In this document: positions 17,268-26,288 of the stretch, one piece after another | How the letters are laid out: each line of letters begins with the position of its first letter | Position numbering within the stretch: the first letter of the stretch is position 1 | Assembly (NCBI GenBank): GCA_002418835.1 | Contig: DIEX01000031.1 | Span: 565,968-629,967, forward strand | DNA length: 64,000 nucleotides | DNA from: Spirochaetia bacterium UBA5763 | GTDB taxonomy: Bacteria; Spirochaetota; UBA4802; UBA5550 | Direction of reading: 5' to 3' | Made by a program: the position numbers and the translations under genes | The notes under the pieces: generated by a model | Told to the model about the DNA's origin: nothing | The model's input: only the letters and a program-made list of their open reading frames with translations | Databases searched by the model: none

Positions 17268-17810
17268 CTATTTTCCGCTTACAATGTAGACCGCATCCTC
17301 AACCTTGTCTATACCTGAAAGTTTCACGCGCACCTTGTCATCCGCCCCTGCTTCAACCCTGTATCCACAGTAATCCGGCTGTATCGGAAGCTCTCTCCCC
17401 CCTCTGTCAACTAGAGTAAAGAGCCTTATAACATAAGGCCTGCCGAAAGCCATGAGGGTCTCCAGCGCCGCCTTTGTGGTCCTTCCGGTGAAGAGCACAT
17501 CATCCACAAGGAGTATATTCTTCTTGTTTATATTAAACTCAATGAGGGTCTCTTTAAGAACAGGGAGCTTACCCATTGTGGCAAGATCGTCTCTATAAAA
17601 AGATATGTCCAGTGTCCCGTATTTTATAGCTTTTCCTGCAAGTGTCTCCATCCTGAGTCTTATCCTATCAGAAAGTTCAACACCCCGTGTATGAATACCT
17701 ATGATCGCAAAATTATCGATATCCCCTATGTCATTATATATCTTCTCAGCGTATTCATTAATAATTTTTTCGATCTCCTCTTTGCCAAGGATCTTCTTTT
17801 CAGCAGACAT
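17268..17810 (-). CDS. pyrR: PyrR, pyrimidine operon regulator / uracil phosphoribosyltransferase
   Basis: 180 residues, normal length. The type I phosphoribosyltransferase PRPP loop is NILLVDDVLFTGRTTKAALE, preceded by IGIHTRGVELSDR, both as in PyrR. In Gram-positive bacteria PyrR binds pyr mRNA to cause attenuation and also has UPRT activity. Its start overlaps the carB stop (TAATG), so it is coupled to carB and positioned to regulate it; a stem in the carB leader is the only candidate target seen here. Confidence 0.94.
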   Translation of the reverse strand: MSAEKKILGKEEIEKIINEYAEKIYNDIGDIDNFAIIGIHTRGVELSDRIRLRMETLAGKAIKYGTLDISFYRDDLATMGKLPVLKETLIEFNINKKNILLVDDVLFTGRTTKAALETLMAFGRPYVIRLFTLVDRGGRELPIQPDYCGYRVEAGADDKVRVKLSGIDKVEDAVYIVSGK

Positions 17811-20800
17811 TACTCCACCTCCCTGTAGTATTCCTGTATAGGTTTGACAGAAAGTTCTTTATTCTCTTTTACATAGAGAAGCCCGTCAATTGCAGCTTTT
17901 GCCGCAGACACTGTTGTTACAGTGGGTATATGGTATCTTGTTGCCGCTTGCCTTATAAAATAAGCATCATCACGGGTCATCTTTCCGATTGGAGTATTGA
18001 TTACAAAATCTATATCCTGGTCTTTAATTCGGTCCACGACATTCGGTCTCCCTTCGTTGACCTTGTAGACCATCTCGCAAAAGATTCCGTTTTCATTGAA
18101 GTACCGTGCAGTACCCTTGGTGGCAATCAGGTTGAACCCGTTATCCTTCAGTTTTCTTGCCTCTTCAAGAAGTTCAGGTTTGTTTTTATCGTTAATACTG
18201 AAAAAAACAGTTCCCTTTGTAGGGAGCCTGTCGCCTGCGGCAAGCTCCGCCTTGAAATATGATTCACCAAAGTTATACGAAATCCCCATTACCTCGCCCG
18301 TTGATTTCATTTCAGGTGAGAGAAGTATATCAACACCGGGAAACTTATTGAATGGAAGCACAGCCTCCTTAATGCTGACGTATGGGAATTTTTTCATCTC
18401 TATAAGACCGAGCTCTTTAAGCTTTTTACCAAGCATTACTTTTACAGCCATTTTCGGCAGGGATATTCCAATAGTTTTTGAGACAAAGGGGACTGTCCTT
18501 GATGCGCGTGGATTTACCTCTATAATAAAAAGTTCATTATCCTTTATCGCAAACTGTATATTAAGAAGCCCCACCACGTTCAGTTCAAGAGCGAGAGCTT
18601 TTGTCGTTTCCTTTATCTGCTGCTGAAGTTCTGATGTTATTGTCATCGGAGGGATAATACACGCCGAATCCCCTGAGTGAATACCTGCCTCCTCCACGTG
18701 TTCCATGATGGCGCCGATGTATACATCCTCACCATCGCAGATAGCGTCAACATCCACCTCAACGGCGTCCTCAAGAAACTTGTCCACCAGTATAGGATGC
18801 TCAGGGGAAAGTTCAACAGCCGTATTGATATAATTGTGAAGACTTGCTTCGTCGAAAATTATAGCCATGGCACGTCCACCAAGTACATATGATGGCCTCG
18901 CCAGTACCGGATAACCTATATGGGCGGCAATCTTCACCGCATCATCCTCGTTAAACGCTATTCCGTTTTCCGGCTGATTCAGTTTAAGTTTATCAACCAC
19001 CTGCGCGAACCTCTCCCTGTCTTCAGCCCTGTCAATAGCGTCAGGGGATGTCCCTACAATCCTGACCCCATTCTCTTCAAGGGATTTTGCAAGGCGGAGA
19101 GGCGTCTGTCCGCCGAACTGAACGATGACTCCGTCAGGCTGTTCGTTATTGTACACATGAAGAATATCCTCAAGAGTAAGAGGCTCAAAATAAAGCCTGT
19201 CTGAAGTATCATAGTCAGTTGACACTGTCTCCGGGTTGGAGTTAATCATGATTGATTCGATACCTTCATCTCTAAGCGCGAAAGACGCATGACAGCAGCA
19301 GTAGTCGAATTCGATTCCCTGGCCGATCCTGTTTGGTCCTCCGCCCAGTATCATAATCTTTTTTCTATCTGTGCGTACAGATTCATTTTCGGTATCATAA
19401 GATGAATAGTAATATGGCGTATAAGCCTCGAACTCCCCTCCGCACGTATCCACAACCCTGAAACCGGGGAGGATTTTGTGTTCCATTCTGAAATCACGTA
19501 CTGTCTTTTCAGCATGGCGGAGAGTCATTGAATACTTCTTCTGGAAGAGAGGCCCTTTGCTGTAAAGTTCATCAAGCATCTCTTTGTTGGTTATATATGC
19601 AAGCTGTCTATCTGCGAAACCGAAGGTTTTCATCTTTAACACGCTTTCCGGTGTAAGGCCTTTATCTTTAAATTCTTTTATAAAAGATTTTTCTTCATCA
19701 ACGATCTCCTGAAGCTGACTCAGGAACCATTTATCAATTTTTGTATGCTTATGAATCCAGTCAACGCTCTTCCCGGAATTGAAAGCCTCCCTTATATAAA
19801 AAATCCTGTCAGATTTAGGATAAGTGAATTCTCTTCTGAAGATTACATCCCTCTCATCCTCAGATAGAGAGGAGAGATATTTCCCGAGTTTGAGGGTCCC
19901 GTCTGAACCGAAACCGAAACTGTCGATCTCAAGTGATCTGAGGGCCTTCTGCATCGACTCCTTGAATGTACGGCCGATAGACATTGCCTCACCAACAGAT
20001 TTCATCTGTGTACCAAGCCGGGCATCAGCTCCTTCAAACTTTTCGAAAGCCCACCTCGGTGCCTTAACAACCACATAGTCAATAGTAGGCTCAAATGATG
20101 CCGGTGTCTCCCGCGTAATGTCATTTGATATTTCATCAAGAGTAAGCCCCACTGCAAGCTTTGCAGCAATTTTGGCGATTGGAAAGCCGGTTGCCTTCGA
20201 AGCCAGTGCAGAGCTCCGGCTCACACGGGGATTCATCTCTATTATAATAACTCTTCCGTTATCCGGGTTTATGGCAAACTGTATATTGGAACCGCCGGTA
20301 TCCACACCGATCTCTCTTATAATCTTAATCCCCATATCACGGAGATTCTGATACTCCCTGTCAGTGAGAGTCTGCTGCGGCGCCACAGTTATTGAGTCAC
20401 CTGTATGCACACCCATGGGGTCAAAATTTTCAATTGAACAGATGATTACAACATTATCGTTTTTGTCTCTCATCACCTCAAGCTCGAACTCCTTCCAGCC
20501 GATGACGGACTCTTCGAGGAGTACCTGATTTATTGGTGATTCATCAAGACCCTTCTTAACGAGATCAACAAAATCCTCGCGGTTGTAAACGATGTTACCG
20601 CCTGCACCGCCCAGCGTGAATGCCGGCCGGATTATGATCGGAAGTTTTATCCTGTTGAGAATTTCGTTGGCTTCTTCAATATTCGAAGCGAGGCCCGATT
20701 CGGGGACATCAAGGCCGATATCAATCATAGCCTTTTTAAAGAGGTCCCTGTCCTCAGCCTTGCGTATCGAATTTATATTTGCTCCGATCAATTCAACATT

Positions 20801-21133
20801 AAACTTCTCGAGAATCCCCATTTCTCCGAGACTCATAGCTGTATTAAGAGCTGTCTGCCCTCCCACTGTGGGGAGTATCGCGTCAGGTCTCTCCTTCTCA
20901 ATAATTCTGGCCACAACCTCCGGATGTATCGGCTCAATATATGTTCTGTCAGCAAGTTCAGGATCTGTCATTATTGTGGCGGGGTTTGAATTCACGAGTA
21001 TTACCTCATACCCCTCCTCTTTAAGAGCCTTGCATGCCTGTGAGCCTGAATAATCAAACTCACATGCCTGCCCTATAACAATGGGGCCTGAACCTATAAT
21101 CAGTATCTTCTTTATGTCTTCTCTTTTAGGCAC
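17810..21133 (-). CDS. carB: Carbamoyl-phosphate synthase large subunit
   Basis: 1107 residues, full length. Two tandem ATP-grasp synthetase halves each begin with a biotin-carboxylase-type nucleotide motif: KILIIGSGPIVIGQACEFDY near the N-terminus and ILGGGPNRIGQGIEFDYCC near residue 590. The C-terminal ~140 residues form an MGS-like allosteric domain (LIATKGTARYF, FVINTPIGKM). It makes carbamoyl phosphate for arginine and pyrimidine synthesis; carA is not in the window. Start is GTG with AAGGAAGGA upstream. Confidence 0.97.
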   Translation of the reverse strand: MPKREDIKKILIIGSGPIVIGQACEFDYSGSQACKALKEEGYEVILVNSNPATIMTDPELADRTYIEPIHPEVVARIIEKERPDAILPTVGGQTALNTAMSLGEMGILEKFNVELIGANINSIRKAEDRDLFKKAMIDIGLDVPESGLASNIEEANEILNRIKLPIIIRPAFTLGGAGGNIVYNREDFVDLVKKGLDESPINQVLLEESVIGWKEFELEVMRDKNDNVVIICSIENFDPMGVHTGDSITVAPQQTLTDREYQNLRDMGIKIIREIGVDTGGSNIQFAINPDNGRVIIIEMNPRVSRSSALASKATGFPIAKIAAKLAVGLTLDEISNDITRETPASFEPTIDYVVVKAPRWAFEKFEGADARLGTQMKSVGEAMSIGRTFKESMQKALRSLEIDSFGFGSDGTLKLGKYLSSLSEDERDVIFRREFTYPKSDRIFYIREAFNSGKSVDWIHKHTKIDKWFLSQLQEIVDEEKSFIKEFKDKGLTPESVLKMKTFGFADRQLAYITNKEMLDELYSKGPLFQKKYSMTLRHAEKTVRDFRMEHKILPGFRVVDTCGGEFEAYTPYYYSSYDTENESVRTDRKKIMILGGGPNRIGQGIEFDYCCCHASFALRDEGIESIMINSNPETVSTDYDTSDRLYFEPLTLEDILHVYNNEQPDGVIVQFGGQTPLRLAKSLEENGVRIVGTSPDAIDRAEDRERFAQVVDKLKLNQPENGIAFNEDDAVKIAAHIGYPVLARPSYVLGGRAMAIIFDEASLHNYINTAVELSPEHPILVDKFLEDAVEVDVDAICDGEDVYIGAIMEHVEEAGIHSGDSACIIPPMTITSELQQQIKETTKALALELNVVGLLNIQFAIKDNELFIIEVNPRASRTVPFVSKTIGISLPKMAVKVMLGKKLKELGLIEMKKFPYVSIKEAVLPFNKFPGVDILLSPEMKSTGEVMGISYNFGESYFKAELAAGDRLPTKGTVFFSINDKNKPELLEEARKLKDNGFNLIATKGTARYFNENGIFCEMVYKVNEGRPNVVDRIKDQDIDFVINTPIGKMTRDDAYFIRQAATRYHIPTVTTVSAAKAAIDGLLYVKENKELSVKPIQEYYREVE

Positions 21134-21180
21134 TGCGTCCTTCCTTAAATGATATAAAAAATTAAACCTGGAATGAATCC

Positions 21181-21196
21181 TGAATGCAAATTCAGA
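21181..21196 (-). promoter_or_regulatory. Stem in the carB leader, possible attenuation element
   Basis: CTGAAT / ATTCAG stem with a 4-nt loop in the ~110-nt untranslated leader of the carB-pyrR transcript. A PyrR-binding loop would be expected somewhere here if the regulation is Bacillus-like, but the consensus PyrR-binding sequence was not recognised. Confidence 0.25.
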
Positions 21197-21262
21197 GAAC
21201 AGGGATTAATCGTGAAAATCTTTAGTAATATAAACTTTTGTCAATAAAAATAGTTCGCTTTT

Positions 21263-21919
21263 TCAAAACGCGGTCAACGCCGCCCTGATAAAGCTTGTTA
21301 CAGGGGCCTGCTCCCTTGAATCCTCAATCGTTTCCCTTAACTCCTCAATAAGCTTCCCGGTATCTTTATGAATCTTATCCTCATTGACGAGCTTTGCTAT
21401 TGTACCTTCACCTTTATTGATTTTTTCAGAGAACTCTCTCAGGTTTACAATAGCCTCCCTTAAATCACCCCTGTTTTCATCAATTATTTCAGATATTTTT
21501 GACAGAGGATCACCAATAGTAATACCATGAAGATTCTTATAAGATTCAATGGGTTCATAGAGAACCCCCTCCCGTTTTAATTCACCGGGATATATTACAA
21601 TTATCCTGCCGCCTATTGCTGTCTGATTTTTCAAGACTATTCTGTAGTTTTCATATAATGCGAAATGCTGAAACATCTTCATTGTAACAATTACCCTGGC
21701 ATCGGACAATAGTGAAATAGATTCCACTGTTCCGGATTCAACACCATTAACAAGAACTTTGTTTCCTAAACTCAAACTTTCAACATCAGGAAATATTACT
21801 GTTAATTCATAGTATTCTTTATCACTGAACAGTTCACCTCTGACTATGGTAAAGTAGCCGAGAGTGACTATGGCAGCAATAAAAACAACTCCAACTATAA
21901 ATTCGCTGAATCTCTTCAT
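21263..21919 (-). CDS. mlaD: MlaD/MCE-domain protein
   Basis: 218 residues. One N-terminal TM (FIVGVVFIAAIVTLGYFTIV) anchors a periplasmic MCE domain: ELTVIFPDVESLSLGNKVLV then GVESGTVESISL and VKNQTAIGG-like IVLKNQTAIGGRII. The C-terminal tail is helical (SEKINKGEGTIAKLVNEDK) as in MlaD proteins that form hexamers. It is the substrate-binding part of a phospholipid ABC transporter working between the inner and outer membranes. It lies 183 bp after mlaF, a gap that is AT-rich and without an evident gene. Confidence 0.92.
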   Translation of the reverse strand: MKRFSEFIVGVVFIAAIVTLGYFTIVRGELFSDKEYYELTVIFPDVESLSLGNKVLVNGVESGTVESISLLSDARVIVTMKMFQHFALYENYRIVLKNQTAIGGRIIVIYPGELKREGVLYEPIESYKNLHGITIGDPLSKISEIIDENRGDLREAIVNLREFSEKINKGEGTIAKLVNEDKIHKDTGKLIEELRETIEDSREQAPVTSFIRAALTAF

Positions 21920-22102
21920 TATTCTCTTATCAACCTGTTTCTTCTGTCATATTTCTGCAACATCTGTTACTTAAACTTAAAAACGAAATATTAAATGACC
22001 GACAGAGATCATTTTTAAATCATGACAAAAAACAATAATATCTTTAACAAATTATAAATATAAGAACAAAAATTGCTTAAACAAAATATAAATTGTGAAG
22101 CA

Positions 22103-22846
22103 TTAAACATCTATGGGCCCGGTAAGCTTCCCCTCTATAAACTGCCTTACATAGGGATTAACGCTCCCCCTTATCTGATCAGGTGTTCCGCACTCAATAA
22201 TTGATCCCTGGTAGAGCATGGCAATTCTATCAGCAATCCTGTAGGCACTCTCCATGTCATGAGTAACAACCACAGATGTAACACCCAACTCTCTCTGCAT
22301 CCTCAGTATAAGTTCATCTATCTTTGCGGACATTACCGGGTCCAATCCTGAGGTCGGTTCATCATAAAGGATAATCTCCGGGTTCCGGACAATTGCCCTG
22401 GCAAGTCCCACCCGTTTCTTCATACCGCCGCTGATATCGGAGGGCATCTTATCAGCCGCGTCATCCAGTTGGAGAAGTCTCAGTTTTTCATCAACAATTT
22501 TATCTATCTCCCCTTTTGTACCGAGTTTATGTTCAACAAGGGGTAGAGCGACATTTTCCTTTACATTAAGCCAGTTTATCAGAGCCCCGGACTGGAAGAG
22601 AAACCCCATCTTCTCCCTGAGCAGCATTTTCTTCCCGGAGCCTGCGCCGTTCATCTTAATTCCGTCTATCAGCACATCTCCATTATCAGGATCAAAGAAA
22701 CCCGCAATATGGCGCAGGATTGTCGTCTTCCCTGCTCCGGACTGCCCTATAATCACAAAAGTTTCACCATTCTCTATAGTCAGGGAAACATCATCAAGGA
22801 CAACAACCTTTCCGAATCTCTTTGAAATATTCCTCACTTCAATCAC
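22103..22846 (-). CDS. mlaF: MlaF-type ABC ATPase
   Basis: 247 residues. Walker A is IGQSGAGKTTIL, the Q-loop lies in FLFQSGAL, the signature is DISGGMKKRVGLARA, Walker B is IILYDEPTSGLDP and the switch His is in VVVTHDM. The MKKR insertion after SGG is characteristic of the Mla/Mkl/TGD subfamily that powers retrograde or anterograde phospholipid transport. Its start overlaps the mlaE stop by 4 nt. Confidence 0.95.
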   Translation of the reverse strand: MIEVRNISKRFGKVVVLDDVSLTIENGETFVIIGQSGAGKTTILRHIAGFFDPDNGDVLIDGIKMNGAGSGKKMLLREKMGFLFQSGALINWLNVKENVALPLVEHKLGTKGEIDKIVDEKLRLLQLDDAADKMPSDISGGMKKRVGLARAIVRNPEIILYDEPTSGLDPVMSAKIDELILRMQRELGVTSVVVTHDMESAYRIADRIAMLYQGSIIECGTPDQIRGSVNPYVRQFIEGKLTGPIDV

Positions 22847-23658
22847 ACAAAACCGCCGTAAAATAGAGAAGTGATAAAATAACCGATAATTAGCACCATA
22901 AGATATGAAGAGACCACCGAAATCCTTGTTGCACGCCCCACACCGAGAGCGCCATTTTGTGCCATGAGTCCATTTGCACAGCTTATTGACGAAATAATAA
23001 TTGCAAAAACCAGGCTCTTAAGAAGCCCCACATACATATCCTTAAGCCAGATTGATTCATAAACACGATGATAATAATCCTCAAAAGTCAGGCCCAGCTG
23101 AAAATAAGAAACCACAGCACCGCCGAAAACTCCCAGAACAACAGTATATATTGAAAGAGTCGGGAGCATAATCATCATTGAAACAATTCTCGGCATTACA
23201 AGGTATTTCACAGGATTAATTGACATCATCTCAAGAGCATCAATCTCCTCTGAAACTTTCATTGTGCCGATTTCCGCAGCCATTGCAGCGCCTGAAAATG
23301 CAGTAAGTATAATAGCAGTAAGAAAGGAACCCATCTCTTTGTTCATAACATTTATCATCAGAATGGGAACAACATCCTGCTGCCCCCACTTTTTAAGTTC
23401 AACGCCGGAATGAAGTGAAAGTATCATCCCGCCGAAAAGAGCCACTATTGAGCAGACCAGCATACTCTTTACACCGGAGACATACATCTGCTTGACAATT
23501 TCTCTTCTTTTACTGAAGGCGTACCTCAACTGGATAAAAGTATTGAATATCAGTATCAGGGTAAAACCTGAAAATTTAATCTGATACAGCATTCTCTCAC
23601 CAACAGAGGAGAACATGCCGTAAATGTCCGACTGATAGTTTCGCACAATATCTTTCAT
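22843..23658 (-). CDS. mlaE: MlaE-type ABC permease
   Basis: 271 residues with about five to six TM helices. The family core is present: SGVKSMLVCSIVALFGGMI and LTAFSGAAMAAEIGTMKVSEEIDALEMM, where the short helix with AEIGTMKVSEEIDAL contacts the ATPase, then a C-terminal GVGRATRISVVSS. It forms the membrane dimer of the Mla complex. Its start lies 1 nt after the stop of the aromatic-rich repeat protein gene, so those two are translated from one message. Confidence 0.95.
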   Translation of the reverse strand: MKDIVRNYQSDIYGMFSSVGERMLYQIKFSGFTLILIFNTFIQLRYAFSKRREIVKQMYVSGVKSMLVCSIVALFGGMILSLHSGVELKKWGQQDVVPILMINVMNKEMGSFLTAIILTAFSGAAMAAEIGTMKVSEEIDALEMMSINPVKYLVMPRIVSMMIMLPTLSIYTVVLGVFGGAVVSYFQLGLTFEDYYHRVYESIWLKDMYVGLLKSLVFAIIISSISCANGLMAQNGALGVGRATRISVVSSYLMVLIIGYFITSLFYGGFV

Positions 23659-23659
23659 A

Positions 23660-25312
23660 TCAGAACAAATTAGCTCTCAAAAAGCATTTTCCGTCAAGCG
23701 ATCTATCCAAAAGATCAGCATGTTCTCCGTTATAACCTGCATATCTGACTGTTCTATCACTGGGTTCTATTTCTCTAAAAAAATCTTCACTATCGTCATT
23801 TGCAGAGATACTGCTGTCTCCTTCACCAATCCTGAAAGGTATCCATAAAAATTTAAAATAGGAGCCCTCAGAATCCTGTTCATACCCGAAGGAGCTGAGA
23901 AGAAACGAAAACTCTCTCAGGCTTTCCCCTTTCCGGTGGTATGTTACAATAAGGGGGATCTTCATCTTAAACATATTTTCACTCCAGACCTGGTAATATG
24001 TCCTCAGAAGAATCCCCAGGTGTTTCTCTCCGTCCGGTTTTCTCCTGTATTCAAAAAGTGTCCAGAATGGCTGATATAGTTTCTCATAACCCATTGTATC
24101 CCTGAAGGGGAGAAGTGAGAGAATATTAATTGAGTATAGATCTTTGTCGTTCCATTCTACCTGCATAAGCGGCCAGATCTTGAAATATCTCCATGAGTTC
24201 CCGTAATACTCATGTGTAACAGAATAATCTCTTTTAAAGTACCAGAAGAGTAGACAGGTAATATGATTAGCGGATCGATATGACTCCCTCTCTTTTGAAA
24301 GCCTGATGTACAGAGGGGTAACAAAAAACATTTCACTCTTACTGCGACTCCCGTAATTATAACGTCCATAAAAAGGGAAAAAGATCCTGCTCCGGGTCTT
24401 CGGGCTGTCACAGTCTCTTATCTGCACAAAGGGCCATGGCAGGTTATATGATCTGTCATTGGTTTTTTTATCATACCCCCATGAAAAGAACGGCCAGAGT
24501 ATTGTATGAGATTTAATATCACCGCTGTCGCTCCACTTTTTTCCGTAAAAAGGGAAAAAGAAAAAGGTATACCTTGTATCATCTTTAAAATAAAATTCAC
24601 GATAATTAAAAAGAAGGAGCCAGGAATATGTGTCATACCATCCTTCCTTATAATTGTGAGAGTAAAACGGGAACACCCTTTTATCGTATCTCTTATCTCC
24701 TCTCCCCCATTTAATCAAAGGCCAGAGTATTGCTTTGCCACTGTAATCTTTAAACTCAAACTCTGTATAAGCGGGTATAAGGGCGGCAATTGTCAGGAAA
24801 AGCGTATGCCATGTGAATATCCCGGAAGGGGGGTAAAGAAAAAACAGAGCAACACCGGGGAAGGCCCAGGGTGAAATCCTGTCGTGTGCAAATTTTCCCC
24901 TTATGTTTCCACCCACAGGGTAAACGAAGAGATACCGGTCCTCCTCTTTATCTCCATCGCCGTAAAGATACAGGGGGAAGAATCCTGAGTCGTAATCATC
25001 ACCCATCCTTTTGTGACTATAGTTATCCGACTCATAAAATCCAAAAAAGCCTTTGGTAACATCACTCCGCTCATCTTTATACCGCCAGTAAAAGAGAGGC
25101 ATAAGTGAAGCCTGAAACATTTTTTTCCCTGAATCAGCCTCCATAAAAAAAGGGCGATAAACAACAGTATCTGAGTTACCCTCAGCAGTGTATTCATAAA
25201 AAAACCAGAACCAGTCGATATCCTTTTTCGCCATTGTTTTCTCTATTGCAATGAGATTATCAGAGATAAATAACAGCATCAGCAATGGTATTATAATCTT
25301 TATAAATTTCAT
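23660..25312 (-). CDS. Aromatic-rich repeat protein, probably exported, encoded with the Mla genes
   Basis: 550 residues with a signal peptide (MKFIKIIIPLLMLLFISDNLIA). The whole mature protein is built from irregular repeats around FFPFYG/WPLxxW units separated by polar loops, for example FFPLYLYG, ILWPLIKWG, FFPFYGKKW, ILWPFFSWG, PWPFVQI, FFPFYGRYN and FKIWPLMQV. Trp+Phe+Tyr content is very high. The alternating aromatic/polar pattern suggests many short beta strands, perhaps an outer membrane barrel or beta-solenoid. No known family was recognised. The 1-nt spacing to mlaE strongly links it to phospholipid trafficking, and it could be the outer membrane partner of MlaD. That role is inference. 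Confidence 0.75.
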   Translation of the reverse strand: MKFIKIIIPLLMLLFISDNLIAIEKTMAKKDIDWFWFFYEYTAEGNSDTVVYRPFFMEADSGKKMFQASLMPLFYWRYKDERSDVTKGFFGFYESDNYSHKRMGDDYDSGFFPLYLYGDGDKEEDRYLFVYPVGGNIRGKFAHDRISPWAFPGVALFFLYPPSGIFTWHTLFLTIAALIPAYTEFEFKDYSGKAILWPLIKWGRGDKRYDKRVFPFYSHNYKEGWYDTYSWLLLFNYREFYFKDDTRYTFFFFPFYGKKWSDSGDIKSHTILWPFFSWGYDKKTNDRSYNLPWPFVQIRDCDSPKTRSRIFFPFYGRYNYGSRSKSEMFFVTPLYIRLSKERESYRSANHITCLLFWYFKRDYSVTHEYYGNSWRYFKIWPLMQVEWNDKDLYSINILSLLPFRDTMGYEKLYQPFWTLFEYRRKPDGEKHLGILLRTYYQVWSENMFKMKIPLIVTYHRKGESLREFSFLLSSFGYEQDSEGSYFKFLWIPFRIGEGDSSISANDDSEDFFREIEPSDRTVRYAGYNGEHADLLDRSLDGKCFLRANLF

Positions 25313-25328
25313 ATATCAGTATCAGAGC

Positions 25329-25514
25329 TCAGAGCCGGTTTACACTTCTCAGCTTTTCACTTTTATAAAGCTCAACCTTATCTTCTCCGCATTTTTTAAG
25401 CAAGTCACTGTCATATTTCATTAAATCTTCCATAAATATAATATAAATTAATCCTATTAAAATTAGAAGTTCAAAAAATAAAAATGCAACAATATTTTCC
25501 CGGGATTCCGGCAT
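25329..25514 (-). CDS. Small single-TM protein, tentative
   Basis: 61 residues: a short N-terminus, one hydrophobic helix (IVAFLFFELLILIGLIYIIF), then a charged cytoplasmic or periplasmic tail rich in Lys/Asp/Glu. It ends 16 nt before the start of the aromatic-rich repeat gene and would be the first gene of the Mla operon. No strong ribosome binding site is seen, which limits confidence. No family recognised. Confidence 0.4.
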   Translation of the reverse strand: MPESRENIVAFLFFELLILIGLIYIIFMEDLMKYDSDLLKKCGEDKVELYKSEKLRSVNRL

Positions 25515-25559
25515 CCGTCAGTTATGATATAAAAATTAGCATAAATGAAGAAGATTTTA

Positions 25560-25588
25560 TTGACAGAGTCCGCTGAAATCCATATTAT
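25560..25588 (+). promoter_or_regulatory. Near-consensus sigma70 promoter of flaA
   Basis: Perfect TTGACA at 25560-25565, a 17-nt spacer, and TATTAT at 25583-25588. A GGAGG at 25606-25610 lies 7 nt before the flaA ATG, leaving a leader of about 25 nt. Confidence 0.8.
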
Positions 25589-25617
25589 ATACAGGTAATT
25601 AATCCGGAGGAAATTTC

Positions 25618-26286
25618 ATGAAGAAATTATTTGCTTTTCTCATTATGGCATTATTTTTTATCCCCGCGTATACTCAGGATGCAAAGGAAGCAACCGAGCC
25701 TGAAAAAAAGAGCGGTGAAGTTGAACAGGTTATTCAGAAAGTCTATACAGAAACAGCTCTTGAGGATTTCGAGAGCACTCAGTACACAGCAGCAAACCTG
25801 AAATTTTTAAAATCCAAAGATCAGGAAGGCACAATACAGATCAGAGATCAGTATGCAGCAGAGTTTAACAATTCCAAAAAATATTTAGGTGTCAAAGTTT
25901 ACGGCAAGAAAGGGGATACTTTCCAGGTCTTCCCTGCAAAACCTCTGGAGATTGATAAATACTGCAAATCCATATCTGTCTGGGTATATGGCAAAAATTT
26001 TTCCGGAGAGCTTACCATGATACTGCAGGATGCCGCAGGTACAAATCACAGGTTAACTTTCGGCAAGCTGAACTTTCTCGGCTGGAAAAAACTGACACTT
26101 AATCTTGAGAAAAAAATCAAACAGCAGGATACATATCTTGAGCAGGAGAAGAAACTGAGAATCCTTCATTTCCAGTACAGGCCGGGGAACCAGACTATAC
26201 ATCCCGAATGGCAGTTCTTCTATCTTGATGATATTACAGCAACTGTACGCGACAAATACAAAGACAGACAGAGTGACGACTGGTAG
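25618..26286 (+). CDS. flaA: Periplasmic flagellar filament sheath protein FlaA
   Basis: 222 residues. Signal peptide MKKLFAFLIMALFFIPAYT precedes a short charged linker and the FlaA domain. Typical features are LEDFEST, KYLGVKVYGKKGDTFQVFP, KSISVWVYGKNFSGELTMIL, LTFGKLNFLGWKKLTLNL and a final FFYLDDITATVRD. FlaA sheaths the FlaB core of spirochaetal periplasmic flagella and is exported through Sec rather than the flagellar apparatus, fitting the signal peptide. It stands alone, convergent with the ABC ATPase gene (2 bp between stops), with a strong promoter of its own. Confidence 0.92.
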   Translation: MKKLFAFLIMALFFIPAYTQDAKEATEPEKKSGEVEQVIQKVYTETALEDFESTQYTAANLKFLKSKDQEGTIQIRDQYAAEFNNSKKYLGVKVYGKKGDTFQVFPAKPLEIDKYCKSISVWVYGKNFSGELTMILQDAAGTNHRLTFGKLNFLGWKKLTLNLEKKIKQQDTYLEQEKKLRILHFQYRPGNQTIHPEWQFFYLDDITATVRDKYKDRQSDDW

Positions 26287-26288
26287 AA

